Source of the DNA: an uncultured bacterium
GTDB taxonomy: Bacteria > Bacillota > Clostridia > Oscillospirales > Ruminococcaceae
Reading direction: 5' to 3'
Length of the DNA: 7,892 nucleotides
Assembly: GCA_905215595.1 (NCBI GenBank)
Contig: CAJMQZ010000095.1
Location: 1-7,892, forward strand
A program made the position numbers and the translations under genes. The notes beneath the pieces were generated by a model that made no database searches, was not told the origin of the DNA, and saw only the letters and a program-made list of their open reading frames with translations. Below, in pieces: positions 1 to 5,629 of the stretch (positions within the stretch are counted from its first letter, which is position 1; each line of letters begins with the position of its first letter).

Positions 1-110
1 CATCGCTGCGCGATGCCAGCTCCCCCGAAGGGGGAGCTTTATTTGTGCTGACCGGTAGATGGAAAAAAGCTCCCCCTTCGGGGGAGCTGGCGCGGGAGCG
101 CCTGAGAGGG
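1..110. repeat. Hairpin-rich intergenic repeat, copy 1 (left end outside window)
   Basis: First of four related small repeats. It holds three perfect hairpins: CATCGC/GCGATG (1-6 with 10-15), AGCTCCCCC/GGGGGAGCT around GAA (18-26 with 30-38, followed by TTTATTT), and AGCTCCCCC/GGGGGAGCT around TTC (68-76 with 80-88). It ends in CTGAGAGGG (102-110), the terminus also seen in copies 2 and 3. Bases 16-76 match copy 2 (3539-3599) at about 55 of 61 positions. The left end, expected to carry CCCTCTCAG, lies before base 1. No coding capacity is seen. It may also terminate transcription of the gene to the left. Whether it is a mobile MITE-like element or a REP-like palindrome family cannot be told from the window. 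Confidence 0.8.
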
Positions 111-177
111 TTTGCTTTGGGCAAACAATAATTTTTTACAATTTATGGAATATGCTCAAATTTTTTCCTTCTGCGGA

Positions 178-206
178 TTGACGGCATCCCCCTGAATCCG
201 TATACT
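178..206 (+). promoter_or_regulatory. Sigma-A-type promoter for the DUF1538/PII unit
   Basis: TTGACG (178-183) and TATACT (201-206) are separated by exactly 17 bases, each matching the consensus at five of six positions. A T-tract lies upstream (about 161-166). Transcription should begin near 212-214. A TTG at 218 would then have almost no leader, which is one reason for placing the first gene's start downstream at the GTG at 257. Confidence 0.72.
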
Positions 207-256
207 ATAAATATATCTTGTACAAAAGTGTACAAACAGGATACAGACGAAAGGCG

Positions 257-1807
257 GTGGACATCATTCTCAGACGATCGCTCCCCAAGCTGCGGGAAAA
301 GCTTTTGGAGGCGCTGCAGGCGGTGCTGCCCATTGTGGCCATTGTGCTGGTGCTCTGCTTTACGGTAGCACCGGTATCGCCCAGCATCCTGCTGTGCTTT
401 TTGCTGGGCGCTGCCATGATCGTGGTGGGCATCATGTTCTTTACTCTGGGTGCAGAGATGAGCATGACCCCCATGGGCGAGCGGGTGGGTGCAGTCATCA
501 CCCGCAGCCGCAAGCTGCCCCTCATCCTCGTGCTCGGCTTTTTGCTGGGCTTCCTGATCACCATCTCCGAGCCGGACTTACAGGTGCTGGCAGATCAGGT
601 GCCCTCCATCCCCAGCGGCACGCTGATCCTTTCGGTGGCGGCGGGCGTGGGCCTGTTTCTGGTCTTTGCCTTCCTGCGTATGCTTATCGGCGTTGCGCTG
701 CCAAAGCTGCTGGTGCTGTTCTATGGGCTCATCTTTCTGCTGGCGGCCTTTGTGCCCAAGGAGTTCCTTGCCGTGGCGTTTGACTCCGGCGGCGTGACCA
801 CCGGCCCCATGACCGTGCCCTTTATCATGGCACTGGGCGTGGGCGTTTCTGCGATCCGAAGCGACCGCCATGCGGCAGACGACAGCTTTGGTCTGGTGGC
901 CATGTGCTCCATCGGCCCCATTCTGGCGGTGCTGACGCTGGGCATCGCGTTCCGCGCAGCGGACAGCACCTGCATCCCGCCCGTTCTGCCGGAGGTGGCA
1001 GACTCGGTGGAGCTGTGGAAGCTGTTCCGGGAGGGTCTGCCCACCTATCTGGCCGAGATCGCCCGCTCGCTGCTGCCCATCGTGCTGATGTTCGGAGCAT
1101 TTCAGCTGATCGCCCTGCGGCTGGACCGCCGCACACTGGGGCGCATCGGCGTGGGACTTGTGTATACCTATATCGGCCTTGTGCTCTTTCTGACCGGTGC
1201 AAACGTGGGCTTTATGCCCGCCGGTAACTATCTGGGTCAGGTGCTGACAGGCGGCGGGATGCGCTGGGTGATCATTCCCATCGGGATGCTTATCGGCTAC
1301 TTCATCGTCAAGGCCGAGCCTGCGGTCTATGTGCTGAACAAGCAGGTGGAAGAGGTGACCGACGGTGCCATCTCGGCGCAGGCCATGGGTCTGGCGCTTT
1401 CCGCAGGCGTGTCCATTTCGGTGGGTCTTGCCATGGTGCGGGTGCTGACTGGCATCTCCATCCTGTGGTTCCTTGTGCCGGGCTATGTGTTCGCCATCAG
1501 CATCTCTTTTGTGGTGCCCAAGCTGTTTACCGCCATCGCATTCGATGCGGGCGGCGTGGCTTCCGGCCCCATGACCGCAACCTTCCTGCTGCCGCTGGCG
1601 CAGGGTGCCTGCGTGGCGGTGGGCGGCAATATCGTCACCGACGCTTTCGGCGTGGTGGCCATGGTCGCCATGACCCCGCTCATCACCGTGCAGATGATGG
1701 GTCTGGTGGCGCAGCTGCGCACCCGCAAAGCACGGACGGCGCAGCCCGCTGCGGTGCTTGCCACCGTGTTTGCGGAACTGCCGGATGACGCCATTATCGA
1801 GCTGTAA
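257..1807 (+). CDS. DUF1538 family polytopic membrane protein with two internal repeats (putative transporter)
   Basis: Integral membrane protein of about 516 residues, nearly all hydrophobic segments, with two tandem DUF1538 units. Seen: FDSGGVTTGPMT (175-186) then DSFGLVAM (209-216) in repeat 1, and FDAGGVASGPMT (429-440) then DAFGVVAM (462-469) in repeat 2. The region before each core is also duplicated: ITISEPDLQVLADQV (101-115) resembles IVKAEPAVYVLNKQV (350-364). Glycine-rich motifs repeated within a bilayer protein suggest a transporter or channel with pseudo-twofold symmetry; this is inference, since the family has no established function that I know of. Start: the frame stays open to a TTG at 218, but that lies about 5 bases from the predicted transcription start. 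GTG at 257 follows AAAGG (250-254), which is rather close, so the start is uncertain. The PII-like gene follows 12 bases after the stop, which suggests one transcript and a regulator-target relation. Confidence 0.85.
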   Translation: MDIILRRSLPKLREKLLEALQAVLPIVAIVLVLCFTVAPVSPSILLCFLLGAAMIVVGIMFFTLGAEMSMTPMGERVGAVITRSRKLPLILVLGFLLGFLITISEPDLQVLADQVPSIPSGTLILSVAAGVGLFLVFAFLRMLIGVALPKLLVLFYGLIFLLAAFVPKEFLAVAFDSGGVTTGPMTVPFIMALGVGVSAIRSDRHAADDSFGLVAMCSIGPILAVLTLGIAFRAADSTCIPPVLPEVADSVELWKLFREGLPTYLAEIARSLLPIVLMFGAFQLIALRLDRRTLGRIGVGLVYTYIGLVLFLTGANVGFMPAGNYLGQVLTGGGMRWVIIPIGMLIGYFIVKAEPAVYVLNKQVEEVTDGAISAQAMGLALSAGVSISVGLAMVRVLTGISILWFLVPGYVFAISISFVVPKLFTAIAFDAGGVASGPMTATFLLPLAQGACVAVGGNIVTDAFGVVAMVAMTPLITVQMMGLVAQLRTRKARTAQPAAVLATVFAELPDDAIIEL

Positions 1808-1819
1808 AGGAGGCAGAAC

Positions 1820-2518
1820 GTGAGCAGTTTGTTTTTGATGATCACCATCACCGACCGCCGCTCTACCGATGGCTTTTTGCAGCTGTACAAAAGCCACGGC
1901 GTAACGGTAAGTATGCGCACCGTTGGTTCCGGCACGGCGGTGCAGGAGACCCTTTCCACCCTTGGGCTGGAAAAGACCGAAAAGGCGGTGCTGCTGGCCG
2001 TGGTAACGGCAGAAAGCTGGCAGAAGATCCAGAAGGATCTGCGCCGCAAAATGCAGATCGATGTGCCGGGCACCGGCATTGCGTTCATTGTGCCGCTGAG
2101 CAGCATCGGCGGCAAACGGGCGCTGATGTTCCTTACCGAGCACCAGCCCCTTACATGGAAGGAGGAGAGCACCTTGAAGGATACCCGCTACGAACTGCTG
2201 CTGGTGGTGGCAAATCAGGGCTACACCGGCTCCATTATGGATGCTGCCCGCACCGCCGGTGCAGGCGGCGGCACGGTGATCCACGCAAAGGGCACCGGCA
2301 TGGAGGGTGCAGCCGCCTTTCTGGGCGTGGAACTGGTGAACGAAAAGGAGCTGGTGCTCATCGTCAGCCGCACCAGCCAGAAAAACACCATCATGAAGGC
2401 CATTATGGAGGGGGCAAACCCCAAGGCGGGTGCTATCGTGTTCTCGCTGCCGGTGACCGATACCGCCGGTCTGCGGCTGATGGAAGAGGACGAAGCCCAG
2501 CCGGAAGCCGCCCTGTGA
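1820..2518 (+). CDS. Tandem PII-like (GlnB-fold) regulator, two domains in one chain
   Basis: Cytoplasmic signalling protein of 232 residues with two PII-like domains, about 1-100 and 122-218, joined by a charged linker. Both follow the beta-alpha-beta-beta-alpha-beta order: domain 1 has FLMITITD, VGSGT (35-39), AVLLAVV and GIAFIVPL; domain 2 has ELLLVVAN, AKGTG (156-160), NEKELVLIV (174-182) and AIVFSLPV (204-212). Each T-loop region is short and lacks the tyrosine uridylylated in enterobacterial GlnB, so that control is unlikely. PII proteins usually form trimers that bind ATP, ADP or other nucleotides and dock on transporters and enzymes. By position this one probably gates or senses the DUF1538 protein (inference). 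GTG start, six bases after a perfect AAAGGAGG (1806-1813) that overlaps the upstream stop codon. Domain 2 has its own internal start (see 2159-2176). The acidic tail (about 221-230) is outside the fold. Confidence 0.82.
   Translation: MSSLFLMITITDRRSTDGFLQLYKSHGVTVSMRTVGSGTAVQETLSTLGLEKTEKAVLLAVVTAESWQKIQKDLRRKMQIDVPGTGIAFIVPLSSIGGKRALMFLTEHQPLTWKEESTLKDTRYELLLVVANQGYTGSIMDAARTAGAGGGTVIHAKGTGMEGAAAFLGVELVNEKELVLIVSRTSQKNTIMKAIMEGANPKAGAIVFSLPVTDTAGLRLMEEDEAQPEAAL
2159..2176 (+). promoter_or_regulatory. Internal ribosome binding site and in-frame TTG start for the second PII-like domain
   Basis: AAGGAGG (2159-2165) stands eight bases before an in-frame TTG (2174-2176), codon 119 of the tandem PII-like gene. 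The site falls in the linker, just before the first strand of domain 2 (RYELLLVV). Initiation here would give a 114-residue single-domain protein, the usual size of a PII monomer. The same bases encode Lys-Glu-Glu in the linker, so the purine run could be coincidence; its strength, its spacing and its place at the domain boundary argue for a working start. Confidence 0.5.
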
Positions 2519-2538
2519 CCCCTTAAAAATCGATCCCG

Positions 2539-2582
2539 ATATCCGCATTTATCGCCGAAGGCTTGATAAATGCGGATATTTT
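2539..2582 (+). terminator. Intrinsic terminator after the PII-like gene
   Basis: A perfect 15-base-pair stem (2539-2553 with 2565-2579) encloses an 11-base loop that can itself pair GCC with GGC, and is followed by a short T run (2579-2582). It begins 21 bases after the stop codon. A-rich sequence to the left (2525-2529) would let it act on the minus strand too. It separates the DUF1538/PII unit from the YitT gene. Confidence 0.75.
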
Positions 2583-2591
2583 CGTTATCAT
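2563..2591 (+). promoter_or_regulatory. Probable promoter for the YitT-family gene, overlapping the terminator
   Basis: TTGATA (2563-2568) and TATCAT (2586-2591) are 17 bases apart, each five of six to consensus. The -35 hexamer starts in the loop and runs into the 3' arm of the preceding terminator. Transcription would start near 2598, leaving a leader of about 33 bases before the ATG at 2631. Confidence 0.55.
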
Positions 2592-2630
2592 AGTAGAAGA
2601 TACTTCAACTATAAACAAAGGAAGATGCAG

Positions 2631-3509
2631 ATGACGCAATTAACACGCAAACAACAGCAGGTATTCAACGCACTGTCCATCGTGGTGGGCAATGCGATGT
2701 ATGCGCTGACTGTGGTATTATTTCTGATGCCCTCCGGCCTCATCACCGGCGGTGCCACCGGTATCGCACTGGCGTTCAACAAGGTCACCGGGCTGCCGGT
2801 GTCCGGGGTGCTGTTCGTGATTAACGTGGCTATGCTGCTGCTGGGCTGGTGGGTGCTGGGACGCCGCTTTGCCCTGAACACTATGGCAAGCACGGTGCTC
2901 AGTCCCTTTTTTATGGCGCTGTGGGAGCGGCTGCTGGGCAGCCTTGTGCTGACCGATGATCTGGTGCTGAACACCGTTTTTGCGGGCTTTGGCATCGGCA
3001 TCTCGCTGGGCATCACCATCCGCTCCGGTGCTTCCACCGGCGGCATGGATATCCCCCCGCTGGTGCTGAACAAGTGGTTCCACCTGCCGGTTTCCAGCAC
3101 CATGATGGCCTTCGATTTTATCATTCTGGCGGCGCAGGCTGCCTTCAGCCCGGTGCGGCAGTCCCTGTACGGTGTAGTAATGGCAATTATCTACACCGCC
3201 GTGCTGGACAAGGTGCTCATGCTGGGCACCACCCGCACCGAGGTCAAGATCATCAGCGCCAAGTCCGACGAGATCTGCGCTGCCATTTTTGCGCAGCTGG
3301 ATCGCGGCGTGACCATCCTGCACGGCGAGGGCGGCTACCTGCGGGAGCCGGAGTCGGTGCTGCTGAGCGTGGTCTCCAACCGGCAGCTGCCAAGGCTGGA
3401 AAAGCTGGCGCACACCATCGACCCCACCTGCTTTATGATCGTGAGCCATGTTACCGAGGTGAGCGGGCGCGGCTTCTCGCTGGAAAAGGACTATCAGGCG
3501 GAGGAGTGA
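2631..3509 (+). CDS. YitT family membrane protein (DUF161 plus C-terminal DUF2179)
   Basis: Membrane protein of 292 residues. The N-terminal two thirds holds five or six hydrophobic segments and the family's glycine-rich loops PSGLITGGATGIAL (about 34-47) and SGASTGGMDIP (132-142). The C-terminal, soluble DUF2179 domain (about 203-283) shows TEVKIISAKSDEI, RGVTILHGEGGY and the closing VSGRGFSLE. Length and domain order are those of the YitT family, which is widespread in Firmicutes, often in several copies per genome, and whose substrate is not established. Start: ATG at 2631 is preceded by AAAGGA at a normal distance (2617-2622); an ATG two codons earlier (2625) sits too close to the same site, but would add only Met-Gln. 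It has its own promoter and lies between a terminator and a repeat that starts six bases after the stop, so it looks monocistronic. Confidence 0.88.
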   Translation: MTQLTRKQQQVFNALSIVVGNAMYALTVVLFLMPSGLITGGATGIALAFNKVTGLPVSGVLFVINVAMLLLGWWVLGRRFALNTMASTVLSPFFMALWERLLGSLVLTDDLVLNTVFAGFGIGISLGITIRSGASTGGMDIPPLVLNKWFHLPVSSTMMAFDFIILAAQAAFSPVRQSLYGVVMAIIYTAVLDKVLMLGTTRTEVKIISAKSDEICAAIFAQLDRGVTILHGEGGYLREPESVLLSVVSNRQLPRLEKLAHTIDPTCFMIVSHVTEVSGRGFSLEKDYQAEE

Positions 3510-3515
3510 AACGAA

Positions 3516-3689
3516 CCCTCTCAGGCTCACTCCGTTCGCCAGCTCCCCCGAAGGGGGAGCTTCATTGGATCTGACCGGAAGATGGCAAAAAGCTCCCCCT
3601 GAGAGGAAAGACTTCCCCCGCGCCGGGGGAAGATGTCGCGCAGCGACAAAAGGGGGAATCAGGCACGCCGTCAGGCGTGACTGAGAGGG
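3516..3689. repeat. Hairpin-rich intergenic repeat, copy 2 (compound)
   Basis: Bounded by inverted termini CCCTCTCAG (3516-3524) and CTGAGAGGG (3681-3689). The left unit (3516-3606) matches copy 1 through AGCTCCCCC-GAA-GGGGGAGCT (3541-3561) and the CTGACCGG-AGATGG core, then jumps from AGCTCCCCC straight to an internal CTGAGAGG (3599-3606). The right unit (3607-3689) has three perfect hairpins: CTTCCCCCG/CGGGGGAAG (3612-3620 with 3624-3632), TGTCGC/GCGACA (3634-3639 with 3643-3648) and CACGCC/GGCGTG (3664-3669 with 3674-3679). It looks like two units fused, or one inserted in another with a deletion. It fills most of the 296-base gap between the YitT and DUF1858 genes and may serve as the YitT transcript's 3' end. 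Confidence 0.8.
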
Positions 3690-3719
3690 TTTTACGCTAA
3701 GCGGATTTCCCCAAGGCTC

Positions 3720-3749
3720 TTGCAAAACTGCCCCGGTTTGGGGTATAGT
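3720..3749 (+). promoter_or_regulatory. Probable promoter for the DUF1858-trmK-nif3 cluster
   Basis: TTGCAA (3720-3725) and TATAGT (3744-3749) are 18 bases apart, slightly long but acceptable. The spacer contains CCCC-GGTTT-GGGG (3731-3743), a small inverted repeat just before the -10 that could be a protein site or chance. Transcription would start near 3756, about 50 bases before the ATG at 3806. It lies just outside the right end of repeat copy 2. Confidence 0.5.
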
Positions 3750-3805
3750 ATAGAGGAACAGTAGGTTATACTGTATCTCAACCAAAACAGAAAGGAAAAG
3801 CTATC

Positions 3806-4060
3806 ATGTTTGATATTTTCAATATGCTCAAAAAAGAGGCACACACCGCACCCAAGCAGGTGACCCGCGATACCATCATCGGCGACATTCTGGATATGGA
3901 TCAGACCACCGCACCCTACTTTATGGAGATCGGGATGCACTGCCTGGGCTGCCCGGCCTCCCGCGGCGAGACCATCGAGGAAGCCTGCGAAGTGCACGGC
4001 GTGAACTGCGACGAGCTGCTGGAGAAGCTGAACACCCATCTGGCAGCCAAGAAGGCCTGA
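3806..4060 (+). CDS. DUF1858 domain protein (hybrid-cluster-protein-associated redox disulfide domain)
   Basis: Small soluble protein of 84 residues whose residues 20-80 form a DUF1858 domain, known as the redox disulfide domain often found with hybrid cluster protein. The hallmark is seen as GMHCLGCPASRGETIEEACEVHG: a CxxC pair at Cys46 and Cys49, with further cysteines at 61 and 68. The preceding TRDTIIGDILDMD is the usual start of the domain. The CxxC implies thiol-disulfide or metal chemistry in an anaerobe, but the actual partner is unknown and no hybrid cluster protein gene is visible here. The ribosome binding site is AAAGGAAA (3791-3798), about nine bases before the ATG. The trmK-like GTG start follows directly on the stop codon with no spacer, so translation of the two is probably coupled. 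Confidence 0.88.
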   Translation: MFDIFNMLKKEAHTAPKQVTRDTIIGDILDMDQTTAPYFMEIGMHCLGCPASRGETIEEACEVHGVNCDELLEKLNTHLAAKKA

Positions 4061-4720
4061 GTGCTGCCCACACTGGATGCGCGTCTGACCGCAGCGGCAG
4101 AGCTGGTGCGCCCGGGACAGCCGGTGGCGGACATCGGCTGCGACCACGGCAAGCTGACGGCGGTGCTGGCGGCTTCGGGTAAGTACCCGAAGGTCATCGG
4201 GGCAGACCTGCGCCCCGGCCCGCTGGCCAAGGCAAAACAGACGCTGGAAAATGCAGGTTGTCTGGACCGCGCTGAGCTTCGGCTCGGCGACGGTCTTTCT
4301 GTGTTGTCTGCCGGGGAGGTGGGCAGCATCGTGCTGGCAGGCGTGTCGGCACAGACCACATGGGAGATCATCGAAAAAGCGCCGTGGGTGTCCGCTGTGG
4401 GCGGGCCGCGCCTTGTCATGGTGCCCGCCACCCGGCACAGCGAGCTGCGCCGCTGGCTGTGGCAGCACGGCTTTGCCCTTGTGGCCGACCGCCCGGTGCA
4501 GGCCGCAGGCCGCTGGTATGCGGTGATGGCGGCAGAGTACACTGGCGAGGTGACAGAGCCTACCTTTACCCAATGTCTGCTGGGGGACACCGCCCGCTGG
4601 CCGGAGGGCGCGGGCTACGCCGCATGGCAGCGGGCAAAGCTGCCCCGGATGCGGCTGGGCGTGCCGGACGGCAGTGCGCTTGCCGCAGAGATGGATGCCA
4701 TTCTGAAAGAGGGAAACTGA
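4061..4720 (+). CDS. trmK: TrmK-type tRNA (adenine-22-N1)-methyltransferase, divergent motifs
   Basis: Class I SAM-dependent methyltransferase of 219 residues, close to the usual TrmK length. TrmK methylates N1 of adenine 22 in the D-loop region of bacterial tRNAs. Seen: LDARLTAAAELV at the N-terminus, SAM-binding ADIGCDHGKL (23-32), the GADLRPGPLAKAKQTL segment (47-62), LRLGDGLSVL (73-82), and an R-WLWQHGF then GRWYAVMAAEYTGE tail, all in TrmK order. Odd: where the family normally has an IAGMGG motif this protein has LAGVSAQ (92-98), and where it usually has a QPN-type motif it has VPATR (121-125). The substrate or activity may therefore have shifted, though fold and neighbours still support TrmK. 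GTG start abutting the DUF1858 stop; AAGAAGG (4046-4052) is a fair binding site. The neighbouring nif3-family gene is the classic trmK partner, as in Bacillus yqfN-yqfO. Confidence 0.75.
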   Translation: MLPTLDARLTAAAELVRPGQPVADIGCDHGKLTAVLAASGKYPKVIGADLRPGPLAKAKQTLENAGCLDRAELRLGDGLSVLSAGEVGSIVLAGVSAQTTWEIIEKAPWVSAVGGPRLVMVPATRHSELRRWLWQHGFALVADRPVQAAGRWYAVMAAEYTGEVTEPTFTQCLLGDTARWPEGAGYAAWQRAKLPRMRLGVPDGSALAAEMDAILKEGN

Positions 4721-4721
4721 A

Positions 4722-5498
4722 ATGACCACGGTACAGCAGGTATACGAAGTAATGCAGCGGCTTGCCCCGCCGGAGCTGGCAGAGCACTGGGATAACCCAG
4801 GCCTGCTGGTGGACTGCGGCGGCAATGTGCGCCGGGTGCTGGTGACGCTGGATATCACCCCGGAAGTGGTGGAGGAAGCTGCGGCAAAGCAGTGCACGGT
4901 CATCGTGGCGCATCACCCGGTCATCTTTGACCCGCTCAAGCGGCTGTGCCCCGCCGATGTGCCTTATCAGCTGGTGCAGGCGGGCATTTCCGCCATTTGT
5001 ATGCACACCAATCTGGATGCCGCCGAGGGCGGGGTGAATGATGTGCTGGCGGATATTTTTGGCATCCGGCAGCGCACCGCCTTTGCAGACGGCTGCGGCC
5101 GGGTAGGGGACATCGACCCCATCACCGTACCGGAGCTGGCTGCGCTGGCGCAGCAAAAGCTGGCTGCCCTGTGCAACGCGCCGGACACCGGCACGGCAGT
5201 ACAGGTGAAGTTTGCCGACAACGGAAAGCCGGTGCGCCGGTTGGCGGTCATCAGCGGCGCGGGCAGCAGTCTGTTTGCCGAAGCCATCGCCGAGGGCGCG
5301 GACTGCCTGCTGACCGGCGAAGCCAACCACCACCATGCATTGGACGCCAAGCGGCTGGGGCTTTCCCTGATTGCGGCAGGGCATTACGCCACCGAGTTCC
5401 CGGTGACTGCCGCTGTGGCGACTGCTCTGCGCGCCGCCCTGCCGGAGGTGGAGGTGCTGGTGAGCACCGAGAACCGCGACCCGTATACTTATTTATAA
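4722..5498 (+). CDS. Nif3-like dinuclear metal centre hexameric protein (short form)
   Basis: Soluble Nif3/YqfO/YbgI-family protein of 258 residues. Family structures are hexameric rings (or toroids) with two metal ions per subunit; the cellular role is unsettled, and some members have been annotated as GTP cyclohydrolase I type 2. Seen: EHWDNPGLLVDCG (21-33), VAHHPVIF with His64 and His65, HTNLDAAEGGVND with Asp99, GCGRVGDI (124-131), TGEANHHHALDAKRLG (198-213), and GHYATE with His221 and Glu225. The metal ligands expected for the family are all present. The length is that of the short form, without the PII/CutA-like insert that enlarges members such as Bacillus YqfO to about 370 residues. 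ATG start one base after the trmK stop, with AAAGAGGG (4706-4713) inside the end of trmK, so the two are probably co-transcribed. Confidence 0.9.
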   Translation: MTTVQQVYEVMQRLAPPELAEHWDNPGLLVDCGGNVRRVLVTLDITPEVVEEAAAKQCTVIVAHHPVIFDPLKRLCPADVPYQLVQAGISAICMHTNLDAAEGGVNDVLADIFGIRQRTAFADGCGRVGDIDPITVPELAALAQQKLAALCNAPDTGTAVQVKFADNGKPVRRLAVISGAGSSLFAEAIAEGADCLLTGEANHHHALDAKRLGLSLIAAGHYATEFPVTAAVATALRAALPEVEVLVSTENRDPYTYL

Positions 5499-5506
5499 AG
5501 AGAGAA

Positions 5507-5604
5507 CCCTCTCCGTCATTGCTGCGCAATGCCACCTCCCCCGAAAGGGGGAGGTCTTTCAGCATAAACCGAAAAACTGGCAACGCCGCAGGCGACTGAG
5601 AGGG
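5507..5604. repeat. Hairpin-rich intergenic repeat, copy 3 (compact, 98 bases)
   Basis: Begins CCCTCTCCG (5507-5515) eight bases after the nif3-family stop and ends CTGAGAGGG (5596-5604). Hairpins: CATTGC/GCAATG around TGC (5517-5522 with 5526-5531), ACCTCCCCC/GGGGGAGGT around GAAA (5534-5542 with 5547-5555), and CGCC/GGCG (5584-5587 with 5591-5594). Compared with copy 1, the first two stems carry paired changes that preserve base pairing. It lies between nif3 and rqcH and could weaken or end read-through between them. No clear promoter is seen between it and rqcH. Confidence 0.8.
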
Positions 5605-5629
5605 TTATAGATAAAACGAGGTAAACACT

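Noticed and set aside
1..110. CRISPR-like array, because similar hairpin repeats recur
   Set aside because: The copies are kilobases apart, differ in length and core, and have no regular spacers.
111..138. TTTGC/GCAAA hairpin followed by a T run as a terminator
   Set aside because: The stem is only five base pairs and AT-rich, and the T run starts several bases after it; the GC-rich stems of repeat copy 1 are better candidates.
578..2548. 656-codon open frame on the minus strand opposite the DUF1538 and PII-like genes
   Set aside because: It spans two convincing genes on the other strand and the terminator between units, its translation is rich in His, Gln and Gly with no recognisable domain, and it has no own signals. 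Long antisense frames are expected in GC-rich, biased coding sequence.
3692..4903. 403-codon minus-strand frame opposite the DUF1858, trmK and nif3 genes
   Set aside because: It crosses three real genes and a promoter region and has a low-complexity His/Gln-rich translation; a codon-bias shadow.
4722..5498. Nif3-family protein as a partner of the PII-like protein, since long Nif3 proteins carry a PII/CutA-like insert
   Set aside because: This copy is the short form without the insert and sits in a separate transcription unit; nothing links it to the PII-like gene.
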